This document shows, one piece after another, positions 37,035 to 49,590 of a stretch of DNA of 64,000 nt. The DNA is from Zygaena filipendulae. Lineage: Eukaryota; Arthropoda; Insecta; Lepidoptera; Zygaenidae. The stretch lies in NCBI GenBank assembly GCA_907165275.2, contig OU015652.1:5347001-5411000 (forward strand), in the 5' to 3' direction. A program made the translations under genes and the position numbers. Position 1 is the stretch's first letter; each line of letters starts with the position of its first letter. The notes under the pieces were generated by a model. The model saw only the letters and a program-made list of their open reading frames with translations, was not told the origin of the DNA and ran no database searches.

Positions 37035-37579
37035 TCAAAAGATAATTTGTTTCACTATGTTCTTTATTGAAATTAATATATAGGTAACAGTTAACATAAA
37101 ATATTATTTTTCTAATACAGAAAATAAAATGGCATTTATTATATTAAATAAAATCTATCTATTATTAGGTAGGTAGGTATAGATATTAACTGTTGCATAA
37201 ACTTACAATAACATCGTATAAATAATAACAAAACCAGCTAGGTATCTACTAAATAACTTGGACAAAAACATTGAAAATAAATTAAAAATACTTTGAAAAT
37301 TTCGAGTTCGAAGTCCGAGCAAAAGCTGAAGCCTCGATGAGAACATTAAAAACTTAAAATAACAATTTTTAATAACAGTATAATTATAATAGTTTAGATA
37401 AAGATAGTATTACTTTGAGTAATTCGCTTTTATGGGCCACGTAGTGGTTTTTTTTAATACACTATTAAAATAATCATAATATTATAAGGTTTTTAAATTA
37501 TTGGCAGCTTATTTTTATATTTACATTAAATGCAATATCACAAAAATTTGTTGATCATATTTTTTATCTTACATTTTTG
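37035..37579. other. Convergent 3' region between DUF229 and SWEET genes
   Basis: AT-rich 3' flank for two converging genes; no repeat or RNA gene recognised. Confidence 0.5.
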
Positions 37580-40500
37580 TTATGCTATTAAACTTTTTGA
37601 CGAGACTGCTGGTTGAATTGTACTCGGATAAACGAGGAACAAAGACAATTGTGACAGTGCTAGACCAGCACCCAGGAAATTTGGTAACTGAAAATATAAA
37701 AATAATGAAGAAATTTCGTTTTTTTTCTAATATTTTGATGAGACAGATTTAATGTCACAGAGCTTATAATAAATAACACAAAATTCCACATTATACACTC
37801 AGCGGCACGGAATATGGCCCAAACATAAATAAGCCGATAACAGGCGTTTTTGGTATCGCGTATGATTAGTTCAAGTAGCAGCTTGTCAGGACGTTCGTTT
37901 TTGTTAGTTTATGAGTGTAAGCACTGTTAAAAAGTGCATTTCTTTCGTTTCTTTGACACTTTACGTTAGTTCGTTGCTGGAACGCACAAATCACGGGTGA
38001 GTTAAAATTCGATATTTAAATGGTTGTGCATCTAATCTTCAATGTTTTGTTTTTAAATTAATGTGTAGTCATTTTTGCTTCCAGAATCGAATCACAATGC
38101 CCCTAATTTTCAGCTCAAGTTGCTCAAGCTGTGTTGCTTCGGAGTCAAGGGCGAACACATTGAGAGATTACTGAAAATTTAAATGTACCGCGTTCAACGC
38201 TCAGAGACGCCTTAATACGGCACGATCGGACCGGCTTCTACACGAGGAGACCAGATATTGGCAGAATTAGTTGCACATAGGCGCGTGATGACCGATTTAT
38301 CGCTCTCGAAATTTTGAGAAATCAGTTCCTCACCACGGTCGAAATTCGACAGCGACTACAATCGACAAGAGGGATCAACGTTAGTGAGCGAACGATAAGA
38401 AGGAGAATGAAGGAATGGAACCTGCGTGCTCGAAGACCAGCTCGAGGTCCAGAACTGCTCCGGCACCATCGCGTAGCTCGACTTTGATTTGCTCGTGAGC
38501 ATGCAAATTGAACTCACGGCCACTGGAGTAAAGTTTTGTGAACTGATGAGTGCAGAGTGGTCTTAAGAGCTCCAGATGGTCGCAAAAGTGAGTGTAGAAG
38601 GCGAAAAGAGAGATTTCTGCCAGGCACCACCAGGCAAACGGTCAGCTTTCATAGTGGATCCGTTATGGTTTAGGGAGGTATCACTTCAGACGCACGTACA
38701 GAGTTGGTGGTCGTTGAAGGTCGTTCAACGGCTGTGCGGTACGTCGAAAAGATCCTTCAGGACCATGTTCTACCATACGTCGGGTTCATTGGTAGTGAAG
38801 AATTCAATTTAATGTAAGATAAAGCCTGACCACACACAGCACGTTACGTCGATGATTATCTTTCAAGCGTGAGAATTTCTAAATTGGAATGGCCAGGACG
38901 CAGCCCATACATAAATCCCATGGAACACGTCTGGGACATGCTTAAAAGATGCATACGAGCAAGTTCCATCCCACCAGAAACACTCAGTCATTTGAAAACA
39001 GCCCTGGGGGCCACCTGGGAAGAATTACCCCAAGTGAACATTAAAAACATTATCCACAGCATGCCTGATCGCATGCAGGTGGTAATCAAGGCCAGTGGTA
39101 GAAATACCCACTACTAATTTTAAGTACCTTTAGCTTTAATTTTTAAATTTCTTTAAAAAATATTGTTTTGATTATAGAGCTTAATGTCTTTTTTTTATTT
39201 AATAAAAATTTAATAAAGTTAATGCATTTTTTTTACTAATTACTTATTCGCATTAAAGATTAGGATAAACATTGAAGCTTTAAAAGAAAAAAAAACGCAA
39301 GCTTCAGGTTTAATTTTGACAATAAATCACATAACGCGCTTGGGCAACATTCCGTGCCGCTGAGTGTATGTCGCCACTAGAGTTATTGGAAATGAATAAT
39401 GCATATTATTTTTTTTCTATCACTGGCAAAGATTCATGTAGAGTATGGCTTTACAACTTCATATAAGTGACAGTTTGAATACTACTATTTTATATTTTTT
39501 GATTCTATTGCAGTTAAATGGCTCAGTGGAGTTCGATAAAACCAATATGAATGGCAGGTAATTGAAATCTGTTTTGTATTAAATTAACCCATAATATGCT
39601 ACTTATTATCCTTTTCCTGTTCAGAGTTCCTGAGTTACTAAAATGCATGTGGGCAAACATAAAAAAAAAATTCTATCATGAACAAGTTAATTAAACTAAT
39701 GTTTGTATAGATATACATATCTATACAGATACATATCTATTATAGTTTTAATAATATGGTTTCTTACCACTAAAAACACATCTTCTTCTATCAGACCATA
39801 GAGCAGCCACAGGGTAGACACAAAGAATGACATGAGTATCATCGGAAAGGGTAGGCATTCTGTATTCTTAACTTTAATCACATATAACAACTTGCTCATT
39901 GGAGCAGCCACTGTCAAAAGTGTAAGGAAACATGCAAGTGATCCTGTAAGTAATCACAATGGTCAAAATATATAGGTATACATATACTTAAAGTATTATA
40001 TGTATAATTTTCAATTAACATACGTAAATATTTTTATACGTACCTAAACGATTCAATAGTAGTTCAATATCTTCTTCAGTATAAACATAGCCAATTACAA
40101 ACAACAAAATCAGAATGATAACAACTATCTGTTTCAGCAATGCTGATTTTCTAAATGTGTAAAGGTAAAATACAGCTGTATAAACAACCATAAGTACAAT
40201 GCCAACTGTGTTGACTAATACTATCAAATAATCATTCTTTGTTAATCCATAGAAAAGCCACAAAGCAGTGCTGAAATTCAAATAAAAAATCAAAAATCTT
40301 AGTTTACTTCGGTAGAGAGAAAAATCCTTACTAATATTATAAATGTGAAAGTTTGTGTGTATGGACATATGTAGGGTTGCCAGGTGTATGGATAAAGCCA
40401 GACATAGTTGAGCTTGGGGTTGATTGCATGAACAGCCAAATTAAACGGTGTCCTGCTTGTGCAGTTTTTGTTAGGCTTTTTAAATTTCGCAAATGATCGA

Positions 40501-41265
40501 GCGCAGGGGAGTCGACTGTCGGTCGCACCCGCAGTCCTGAGTCCCGCCCGGCCCCTTGCAATACACCACCGATTAATAATAAAGTTTCTCAAAGACTGAT
40601 TTGGCATTAGATTATAGAATTTAACAAGATTTATGGTAATAAATAATAATCAAAAAAGTTCGACTTTACATAGCTAGGTGAAAATTTTTGTTGTAAGTAG
40701 GTACCTATTAATACTGTGACACTAAATTCTCAATAATGTAGGGTGTCTGGCCTTTTTTCCCAAATTTCCGGCCAAACTGGCTGGTCTGTCCAGCTATTAG
40801 GTTTGGCGACCTGGTAACCCTAGATGTATGGATGTTTGTTACTCTTTCACGCAAAAAACTACTGAATGGATTTTGATGAAACTTTACAATAATATAACTT
40901 ATACATCAGAATAACTCATAGGGTACTTTTTATTCCGGAATAACGGCGGGATCTCCGAAATTAACACGTGTGAAACCGCGGAGAACAGCTAGTACCTACC
41001 TATATTAATTTATTGAACTTACGACACAACACCGCATATAAAAGGCAACGGCGTAGCCTCGCCGGTGGTTTGCCTAACCACATATTGCTTGCAGACAGGT
41101 CTGTAAATAAAAATACCTGTGAATCATTTAAAATGTTTAGAAAATATAAAATTCCACATTACCACGCAGACTTGTTTACAAAACTTACATGCCTGACAAA
41201 AACTGGAAAATTGTAGTTACAACGGCTAAGCCACTAACTATGTCTCTAATCCATACCGAATACAT
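37580..41265 (-). CDS. SWEET1: SWEET-family sugar transporter
   Basis: Five exons on the minus strand: 41,189-41,265; 41,023-41,100; 40,044-40,270; 39,768-39,943; 37,580-37,687, totalling 666 bases, 221 residues plus stop, with every junction in phase and GT-AG. SWEETs are seven-helix membrane uniporters of sugars, built from two triple-helix bundles joined by a linker helix. Family marks seen: the first helix with a start at MYSVWIRD, loop-helix GEATPLPFICG then ALWLFYGL in the first bundle, and the repeated ECLPFPMIL then TLWLLYGL in the second. Length matches the family's usual 210-250. Animals usually have a single SWEET (saliva/slv in Drosophila). A dead Tc1-like transposon sits in the last intron, and a nested repeat in intron 2. 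It is head to head with Iml1. Confidence 0.92.
37796..39366. mobile_element. Tc1/mariner-like transposon in SWEET intron 4
   Basis: Terminal repeats CACTCAGCGGCACGGAAT (from 37,796) and ATTCCGTGCCGCTGAGTG (to 39,366) are perfectly inverted and flanked by TA on both sides, the target duplication typical of the superfamily. Length 1,571 bp. It is oriented with its transposase on the plus strand, opposite to the host gene. Confidence 0.92.
38096..39117 (+). pseudogene. Inactivated Tc1-type transposase
   Basis: Fragments of a Tc1 transposase are spread over different frames with stops and frameshifts. The N-terminal helix-turn-helix region is recognisable around TTVEIRQRL and VSERTIRRR (about 38,330-38,405). 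The C-terminal piece at 38,869-39,117 includes the conserved WPGRSPYINPMEHVWD block, which carries the last acidic residue of the DDE triad. The central part (38,576-38,812 and after) is out of frame. It cannot encode a working enzyme. Confidence 0.8.
40327..40994 (-). repeat. CCGCGG-type repeat split by another insertion (SWEET intron 2)
   Basis: The minus-oriented repeat starts with ACTAATATTATAAATGTG at 40,330, breaks at about 40,374, and resumes at 40,825 (GGATGTTTGTTACTC) to end GAAACCGCGGAGAACAGCTAG at 40,994. Confidence 0.75.
40374..40824. mobile_element. AGGGTTGCCAGGT-TIR element nested in a repeat
   Basis: AGGGTTGCCAGGT at the left is matched by ACCTGGTAACCCT at the right (one mismatch). 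About 450 bp, with a GC-rich middle (GTCGACTGTCGGTCGCACC) and no coding frame. ATGT occurs on both sides and may be the target duplication. Confidence 0.65.
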
Positions 41266-42948
41266 TGCATATTAACAAGAATCAACTAATTTAGATTTTA
41301 AAGGTAGGTACTTATTAGTTAATGTTTTTATTTATTCTAACTATTGAAACTATTTTTCGATTTTCGTTCGACTTACGTTTCGTCGAGTTTAACTTTTTTT
41401 TTGTTAAATTTACCCCAATGGGGAAGGCAAAGGAAGTTAGTCCATACAGCCAATTCAGTGGTATTTTTCTTCTTCTGAAGTTATTTACATCGAAATGCAC
41501 TGGTGAAATGCATTTCGATGCTTCACCGGATTTTTCGTCGGCAACTCTTCATAGTTGAACCTTAATAGGACCCTCTGTGGGAATTTAAATAGTAAAACGA
41601 CAACCTCCCGATGAACGCCCCATTTTATCACTAATTTATCACTAATGGATCACTATTATGCAAAATCCACCACATTCACACAATATTAATCACGATAAAC
41701 TAATTTGTAAAACAAAGAAATAAAACTGGCGTCCATTTCTGCTAAAATCCCACCAAAAGCCCCCACTAATAAAGTTTAAACTCTGAGTGCGGCGGTAAAC
41801 CCCTTACCGCCGCACTCAGAGTCGACTTTAATGATTACTTAGTTAAGTATAGATTTTTAAAACAAAACTGCCGCAATCAGAGACGTTCATTAAATTAATG
41901 TTAATTGGCATTTAACGAGATGTAACTTAACTAGTTGAATGCCAATTAACATTAATTTATTAAACTTGTCTGATTGTGGCAGTTTTGATTTAAAAATCTA
42001 TACTTAACTAAGTAATCATTAAAGTCGACTTTGACGGTTAAAGTAAACCCCTTACGGGGAAGGCAAAGGAAATTAAGATCAAAGAGCCAGAGCCAAGACA
42101 GATTTATTTTGTAAATTAGACATGGTACCAAAATGGCCGCCACTTAGGATATGCCGTGGCCGTGGAACTAGTCCCACGACGCTAATTTTCAGTGGCAACC
42201 ATGAACGATTTACTATAAAAATACTTAATCGCAATGGATGTACCTGTAATATTTGAGGAGTTGCTTCGATTTCTCCAAGATCGCGTCATCAGATCCTGCC
42301 TTTGATAACAATGGGACCACCTCTAGTAGATATACCCGTTTAAACAAAAAAGAATTTGAACATGCATAGAACATGCTCCTTTTTTGAAGTCAGTTTAACG
42401 GAGTGACATACGGAAAAAAATCGATTAATTAAAAATAATAATCGATTAATTTAACAATCGATTATTTTTTTCTCATCCCCAGCCACATCCACATCTGTCA
42501 ACATCCGTCATCCAGTCCTCTTGCAGTCCTCCCTCCCTCCTCCCTAACCCTGTTTTTTTACGTTTTTTACCGTGATTGTTCATTATTATCATTATCATTA
42601 TCATTTGATTTTCGTGATTTTTCGTTACGCACAGTGGTGGTTTTCGTGGTGCTATAATAATTCTACGAATAGTTATTAGTTTTGATAAAGTGGATTTTTA
42701 AATTTTTTAATAATATCTGGGATTATGCACTTGCTAAGAGAATTAGCTTCCTACCTACATTTTTATTTTGTTTGTACTTATATCAGACGAAATGTACTTA
42801 GCGGCTTGTGAAGTTATTCAGTGTTGTTAAAAATGGTTAAATAATTACCTAGTAGGTAATTTTATATCCCAGTGCAATTGTATGTTAGGTACCTAGGTAC
42901 TAATGATAAATCTTAACCAGAAAAGAAGCAGTTAGGTACCTACCCACA
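41266..42948. promoter_or_regulatory. Divergent intergenic region between SWEET and Iml1
   Basis: The only DNA available for both upstream regions. It contains a foldback element (41,804-42,043), a retroelement-like repeat in minus orientation (about 42,255-42,400), three ATCGATTA words within 45 bases (42,420-42,464) and a short (ATTATC)n at about 42,588-42,604. The T/C-rich stretch around 42,480-42,560 (CCTCCCTCCCTCC) may mark the Iml1 transcription start. No TATA box was assigned. Confidence 0.45.
41804..42043. mobile_element. Palindromic foldback element, second copy
   Basis: Same family as 20,533-20,801: left end TACCGCCGCACTCAGAG, arm GTCGACTTTAATGATTAC, right arm GTAATCATTAAAGTCGAC with a shortened terminal TTGACGGT. 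An isolated inverted end CTCTGAGTGCGGCGGT lies just outside at 41,781-41,796. Confidence 0.75.
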
Positions 42949-45900
42949 ATGAAGTCCTTTAAACTTATTGTTCATCAATCAAGTTTCAGTCGTAAGTATG
43001 AAAAAAATTTTACCTACTTCTAGTTTATCTATTATTTATTTATAATTATATATACTTAGCACTCTATCCTCTTAACAAAAATAAAGATAAAACCAAATTC
43101 CTCTGCATGCATGCTTATGCATATGTATTTTATATATATTATGCATGATAATTAGGATAAAATTAATTGAAAATGTAAATTGTACCTAATAACAAATTTT
43201 AAACTGTAATCATTAATTATTAAATACAGTGTAGGAAGTGCAATAGGTAATATAATTTACAATTTCACCAAATGGTTCCTAAAAAAATATCAAAGTTATT
43301 GCTATATTTTTATATGAATAATGCTGGTGACTTATTTATGTCTTTTAAGTCAGTAAAAAAAACATAGAGATTTAAAGTACCTAGTGTAGCCATTTAAGAA
43401 AAAATCTTCTATCCTTTTAATTAATGTACAATTGTTCTTATGTTGTTTATAAAAAATTTCACAGCTGAAGATTTAATCATAAACCTCAAAGATTATCCAG
43501 GGTTAAAGGAAAAAGATATTGTGGAAATTTATCATCCCGATCATGATTACCCTCGATTGCTTTTGCAAGTTACCAAAGTTGATGCCCCAGGTCGTGGTAG
43601 AGGTAAATCTTACTGACATTTTGTTCATCAAAAATTAACTTTTTGAATTCCTCAGTAGAATTTATTTAGTGTTTGTGCCCCTCATGTAGTATCTGTACTA
43701 ATAAATTCGGCACTGAGATAGCTATCTGGCATAATACATAGTATACTATCCCAGAATTTCTATAGGAACTCTGAAATTAAACTGCTGGAAACAGCTAGTT
43801 ATATGGAGATGAAAGAAAAGTAAAAGATTTATGTTCTCACCATAAATTTTCTTTTATTATTATTTAATTCACAATCAGTCGCCAGACTATTATCGAATGT
43901 TTTTTGTGCACAAGTAATATCCAAAAAATTTTAAACAGAACCAATGTCCTGTTTATTTACAGTATTTGATTTCTTTTAAGCCTATTTATTTTATTTGGCG
44001 GATGAAGAAAATTGTTAATTGAAAAATAAAAAAATTGGAGAAATTTAATAATATCTTTGATTTCAACAATACTTTGTTGTGTATTGTAATAATTAAGCCT
44101 ATGTACCTACCTACTCTTTTCTATTTTAATTAGTTGAAAGAAAATAACACAGTATAAAAGTGTATCAGTAGCTGCAGAAAAAGTGTTAATTTTTTTAAAG
44201 TAAAGCTTACATAAATATATTATACCTTGTTAGGTTTAAAGGATTTATTTTGCTTCCAAATACTTGACAAAACAGAGTTAAAGACTCATCAATATGTAAA
44301 AACATAATTATGTAGGTAAAAACATTACAAAAAAGTATGTTTAACTTTCAGACACCATCAGCGTGGAACAAAGTATTGCTGCAACATTTCAGCTCAGAAC
44401 ATTTGCAGATGTGTATGTTAATGTTGTCAATTCTGCTGATGTTGCACTTGATTCTGTGGAGATCACTTTCAAAGACCAATACATGGGTCGTTCTGAGATG
44501 TGGAGGTTAAAAAACCATTTGGTAATAACTAGGCCTTAGTTGTTATAATTTAATACTGCTTGTTATAATAGTCAGTAATATCAGAATTAATTTGTATTTT
44601 GCATACAAGATTTCATCAGAAATTCTAAATATACTTTTAGTTTAGACAATATTGATTTTGTGATAATAAAGATTATTATTTATAAAAGACCCTACGACAG
44701 TCGACAACAGACACGCGCTACCGCCGACGACAGCCTGCTTTAGGAGTTGTTGATAGTTGTGGGTTGTCACTCGATACCATATACTGCCACCGCAGAACGT
44801 CGTCGGCAGTAGCATGGAGGAAAAGTCTGTAGTCACATCATCCTGTCGCTGACCCATTGGGACCCTTAAAAAAGGGGTGTTTTTGTCGTTTAACAAAGCA
44901 AATGGTAATTTTTATTTTCACAAAGATAGTCCTGTAAATTTGATGACTGAGAAATTACATAATATATGTAGGTATATTCCTGGTGAACCATGAAACACAG
45001 TCAAAATGTATAAATCGATGCAGATAAGCAATAACATGTTAACCCATAAAATTAAGTTATTAATTCAGAGCGCTTTATTGAGAATTACAGGACGTTTTTT
45101 AATTATGTGTTTATCTTATTGCTTTGTCTAAATAACAACAAATTTTTAAACTTCAAAAAATGTGGTCACCAAATGGCGCTATAATTTTGAAACGCGATTT
45201 AATCAAAATTTCTCCAATGTGGGTTAACACACTATTGCTTATCTATGTCCAAATGTGGTCTCATTTAACTCTCTGTTTTAGGTGAACAGCTGTGTGTATT
45301 TGAATAAAAAAATTGAATATTGTGGTGGTGTCAGATGTCAGGTATATGAGATGTGGTCTCAAGGTGATCGAGTAGCCTGTGGCGTCATCACTGAAGACAC
45401 GAAAATAGTGTTCAGATCTTCAACGTCAATGGTCTATCTATTTATTCAGATGTCATCTGAAATGTGGGACTTTGATATCCATGGAGACTTGTATTTTGAA
45501 AAGGCTGTAAACGGTTTCTTGGCTGACCTCTTTGCTAAATGGAAGGCAAGTTAAAAAAACTATTATATCTTTTGCACAATTTCTACTATAATATTATTAA
45601 CGCGAAAGCTTTTGCGTGTGTGTGTATGATTGCGATTGATTATTATTGATAATGACATGTCACAACTCACAATCAAAAATTAATTACCTTTATTACAGCA
45701 CTAATTCTACCAACCCTAATTGCTCAAAGGTTGAAATTTGTTAATGAATTATTTATTATCTATCTACTCACCGTTCCCCCAGGTTTCACCCGTATAAATT
45801 TTGGAGTTCCTGCGCGCATTCCATTATAAAAAGTACCCTATATCCTATTCTGTAGCCCTGACAACGTGTACGAAAATTTTCATGAGAAACAAACACTTTC

Positions 45901-48900
45901 GCACTTGGACGCAATAGCAATGCATAAGCAATAACGTGTTAACCCACAAAATTAAGTTATTCATACAGAATGCTTTAATGAGAGTTACATAACGTTTTTT
46001 AATGATGTATGTACCTTGACTACTTGAATGATGTATTTAAATTGTTTAAATACCAACAAAATGATGAACATAAATCTTTCTTCGGTATGGAGTCTACCAG
46101 GGATGGAACCGTTACCGTGCTGAGGAAACAAAAAAAACAACATAGCCGTAAATTATCTTAATGGAATTTCTCTTGAAATTAATTTTAATTGCAGAAAAAT
46201 GGAAGTAACCATGAAGTGACAATAGTGTTATTTTCGCGAACATTCTATAAAGCCAAATCTTTGGATGAATTTCCACATCACATGAAAGAGTGTTTACAAA
46301 ATGACTACAGAGGCAGATTTTTTGAAGATTTTTACAGGTAATGAAATTTTTATAATCCTAAAAAATGTTATAAATGTGAATGTGAGTTTACGACTCAGTT
46401 GAGTAAGTGTGAAAATCGTCATGTCATGAAAAATCGTCCAATCAAAAGTCATCAGTTTCATAACCACGTGAAATGTCGATAAGTTCCTTAAAAGTAATAC
46501 CCATAACGATTATAGATAGTCATCTTGGTTAGCTGGAGATAAACTTGTTGCCAACCATTCGGGTCGCCTTCGTGTGTTTGACAAGCGTTTTACTCACAAT
46601 TTGAAATGCATAAAATTCCTTTGTCATGTTTTCAGAGTGGCAGTGCAAAATGAAAGATATGAGGACTGGTCCAGTGTGCTACTTCAGTTGAGGCGACTGT
46701 TTACCGACTACCAAAAGATAGTGCTTCAATACCACGAAAGACCTGACATTGAAATACCAACTGCCATCAACTCGACTGCAGCTCAGGGCAATTTTCTTGA
46801 AGTGCTTAATATGAGTTTGAATGGTGAATTGAATAATGATTGAATATTGCTTATATTACCTGGCGTCCACTGGCAGGGGCCGGAACGGCAAAAGATTTTA
46901 ACTTCACCAATAGTTATGACTTAATTTTATGATATTAGGGTTGAAATTCCAATGATAATGATGGTCGTAACTGCTAAAGCAAAACCATCACCTCGTGGGC
47001 GCTGGGCTATACTGATTGATATAGTTTATTTTTCGTTATATTTATTCGGACGCGAAGCTTTTATATGGACGGTCGGAGACCGGGCTCTCCTTCGATGCTA
47101 AGCTTGAGTAACGTTATCGTTACACGATATTATATTTATTTACTAGCTGTTCCGAGCGGTTTCACCCGCAGTAATTTTGGAGTTCCCGCGGGAATTCCGG
47201 GATGAAAGGTACGCTATGTCCTCTGTACCACTGATAACGTGTAAGCCGTGAAAGCGTAACAAACAAACAAACTCACTTTCGCATTTATAATATTAGTTAG
47301 GATAGTTAGTAGCTTAGTTTCTACGCTTTATACGGTAAAGCTTCGCTTCTTTCGGGTGTCTTTAGATGTTTAAGTAAATATATAATATGTACTACGAATC
47401 TTACAATCACCATATTTTGAACAGTCTTCCAATATTTTACATCGGAATTTATTCCATTGAAATACGATTTTATACACTTTAGGGACGTAAAACCAAAATT
47501 ATAGTGGAGATAATTTTGATGTAAGCTTAACTGTTTAAGATATGTAGAAGTGGTTGTGTTTTCACAAAAAAATTACAATCGAACATTTTATTGTACGTAT
47601 TTCCAGTTTTCGAGAAACACTATCTGGACAGGTGTTTCGACCGCACGGGTCAACTCAGCGTGGTGATCACGCCCGGCGTAGGTGTATTCGAGGTTGATAG
47701 AGAGTTGACCAATGTCACCAAACAGAGAATCATAGACAACGGTGTCGGCAGTGATCTTGTTTGTGTCGGGGAACAGCCGCTTCACGCTGTGCCATTACTG
47801 AAATTCCACAACAAAGACAACAATTCCAAATCCATCGACGACTACTCAATGCCGCATTGGATCAACCTGTCGTTCTATTCGACGAACAAAAAGGTAGCAT
47901 ATTCGAATTTCATACCTAGAATCAAATTGCCGCCGCGCAAAAGTCAGGAGCCACTGAAGAAGATGTACGAAGACGAGCGGAAGGGGAAGCTGTTGAAGGA
48001 CGACGAATACATGCATAATTCTATATTTGATTATGACGCGTACGACGCTCAAGTGTTCAGCCTGCCTCCAGCGCACAACAGTACTTGGTTGGTATCATCC
48101 ACAGAAATAGTTATAGGCCCTTACTCGGTTCAACATACCGGAAAACCCACTATAACTACGTAGTGATTACCTTCTCTCTGATTATAACAAAATTACACCT
48201 ATATTTTAAGATCTATAAGAGAATGATTATGTTAAATAGGATAAATACAATTTTTTATGATAATTCTGCTATATTTGCACTTGATATCAAAAAGTTTCAA
48301 CAAAAAGTAGGTACCAAAAACTTTAAACTGTTTTTGACTACTTTATCTTTTACCTACCTACAGATAATATAATATGATATCACACATTTAAATATTTCTC
48401 TTCTACCAAAATTTTGCGTCAACCGTTACAGTTACTCTATTTTAGACATCAACTGCTGCAACAATACAAAATTCTAGGATCTAATAACCCATTACTTTTA
48501 TGCAGTGTGAAGCGAATAAACCGCACAAAGAAAACCTCAGTGGCAGGTTTAGAGAATTTAAGCAGGAAAAGCCCACCGATTTCGACGACGTTGCACCATA
48601 GGAAAATGTCCGATCCCGACATACATCACAGCCTTGGAGATATACTGGTGGACACAGGTAAGCGTGTTGCAATTCTACATGTGCCGAACTTTCCTCAATC
48701 TTTACCAAGGTCATTTTCGGGTGAGAAACGGAGAATTTTGCTACTTTATCTCTATTCTTCGGTCAGAGTGTGTGATATACCTGTTTCTAGGTAATCTGTT
48801 GTTTTTTCGTTTCCCTGTTGAATGGGCATGATGACTAAATTTTAATTTTTAGTCCGTCCTGTAGATTAATAAAAAATATTTGACACGTTTCCTTCTTTTA

Positions 48901-49558
48901 CGTAATCAAAATATAACGTAGATACATTGAGTTGAAATTCCGTGTGACGTCACACCTAGTTATGACGTAGCGACCTGCCGCCACTTCTGAACTTTACTGA
49001 GTTTTATCTAAGTGATTTTTTCAATAATTCCAAAAAGCAAAAAATACGTGTCTATTATTTTTTTACTATCTAACTGACGGACTGAATAGAATTGGGTATT
49101 CTCCAAGGTATGAATATCAAAATTCTAATTAGTCCGTCAGTTAGAAAATAAAAAAATAATAGACACGTATTTTTTGCTTTTTCAATTTAATGAAAATGAA
49201 CATAGATAAAGCGCATTAAAGTTTAGGGGGGTGTAAAGCGCATTGACGTCACGAGCCAATAAAGTAAGTTATTGGCTCGTGACGTCAATATTCATTATAA
49301 GCGTCATACAAACCACACCGAATTGTGACGTCACGCGAAATTTCAACTCAATGTATCTCTGTTATTTTTTGAGTACGTAAAAAAAGAAAAAATACGTGTC
49401 CAATATTTTTTACTAATCTACACGACGGACTAAAAAAAATTTTTTTGTCAAGTAGCCAATTTTGTTTTTTATACCTTGTCATCACGCCCATTGTTCGTTT
49501 CGCGCCAGGCAAGCCCAGCGCGTACGACACTAACAGCGACGCCGCGGACTCGGCGGGT

Positions 49559-49590
<32 letters not shown>

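Noticed and set aside
39514..39548. Plus-strand exon-like stretch with a CAG acceptor and a GTAATT donor
   Set aside because: Only about 12 codons, inside the intron of a minus-strand gene, and no partner exons.
41322..41558. Overlapping frames on both strands upstream of SWEET
   Set aside because: They do not resemble SWEET, whose real first exon is at 41,189-41,265, and the frames contradict one another.
47588..47785. Minus-strand 65-codon frame over Iml1 exon 7
   Set aside because: It is the antisense shadow of a well-supported coding exon.
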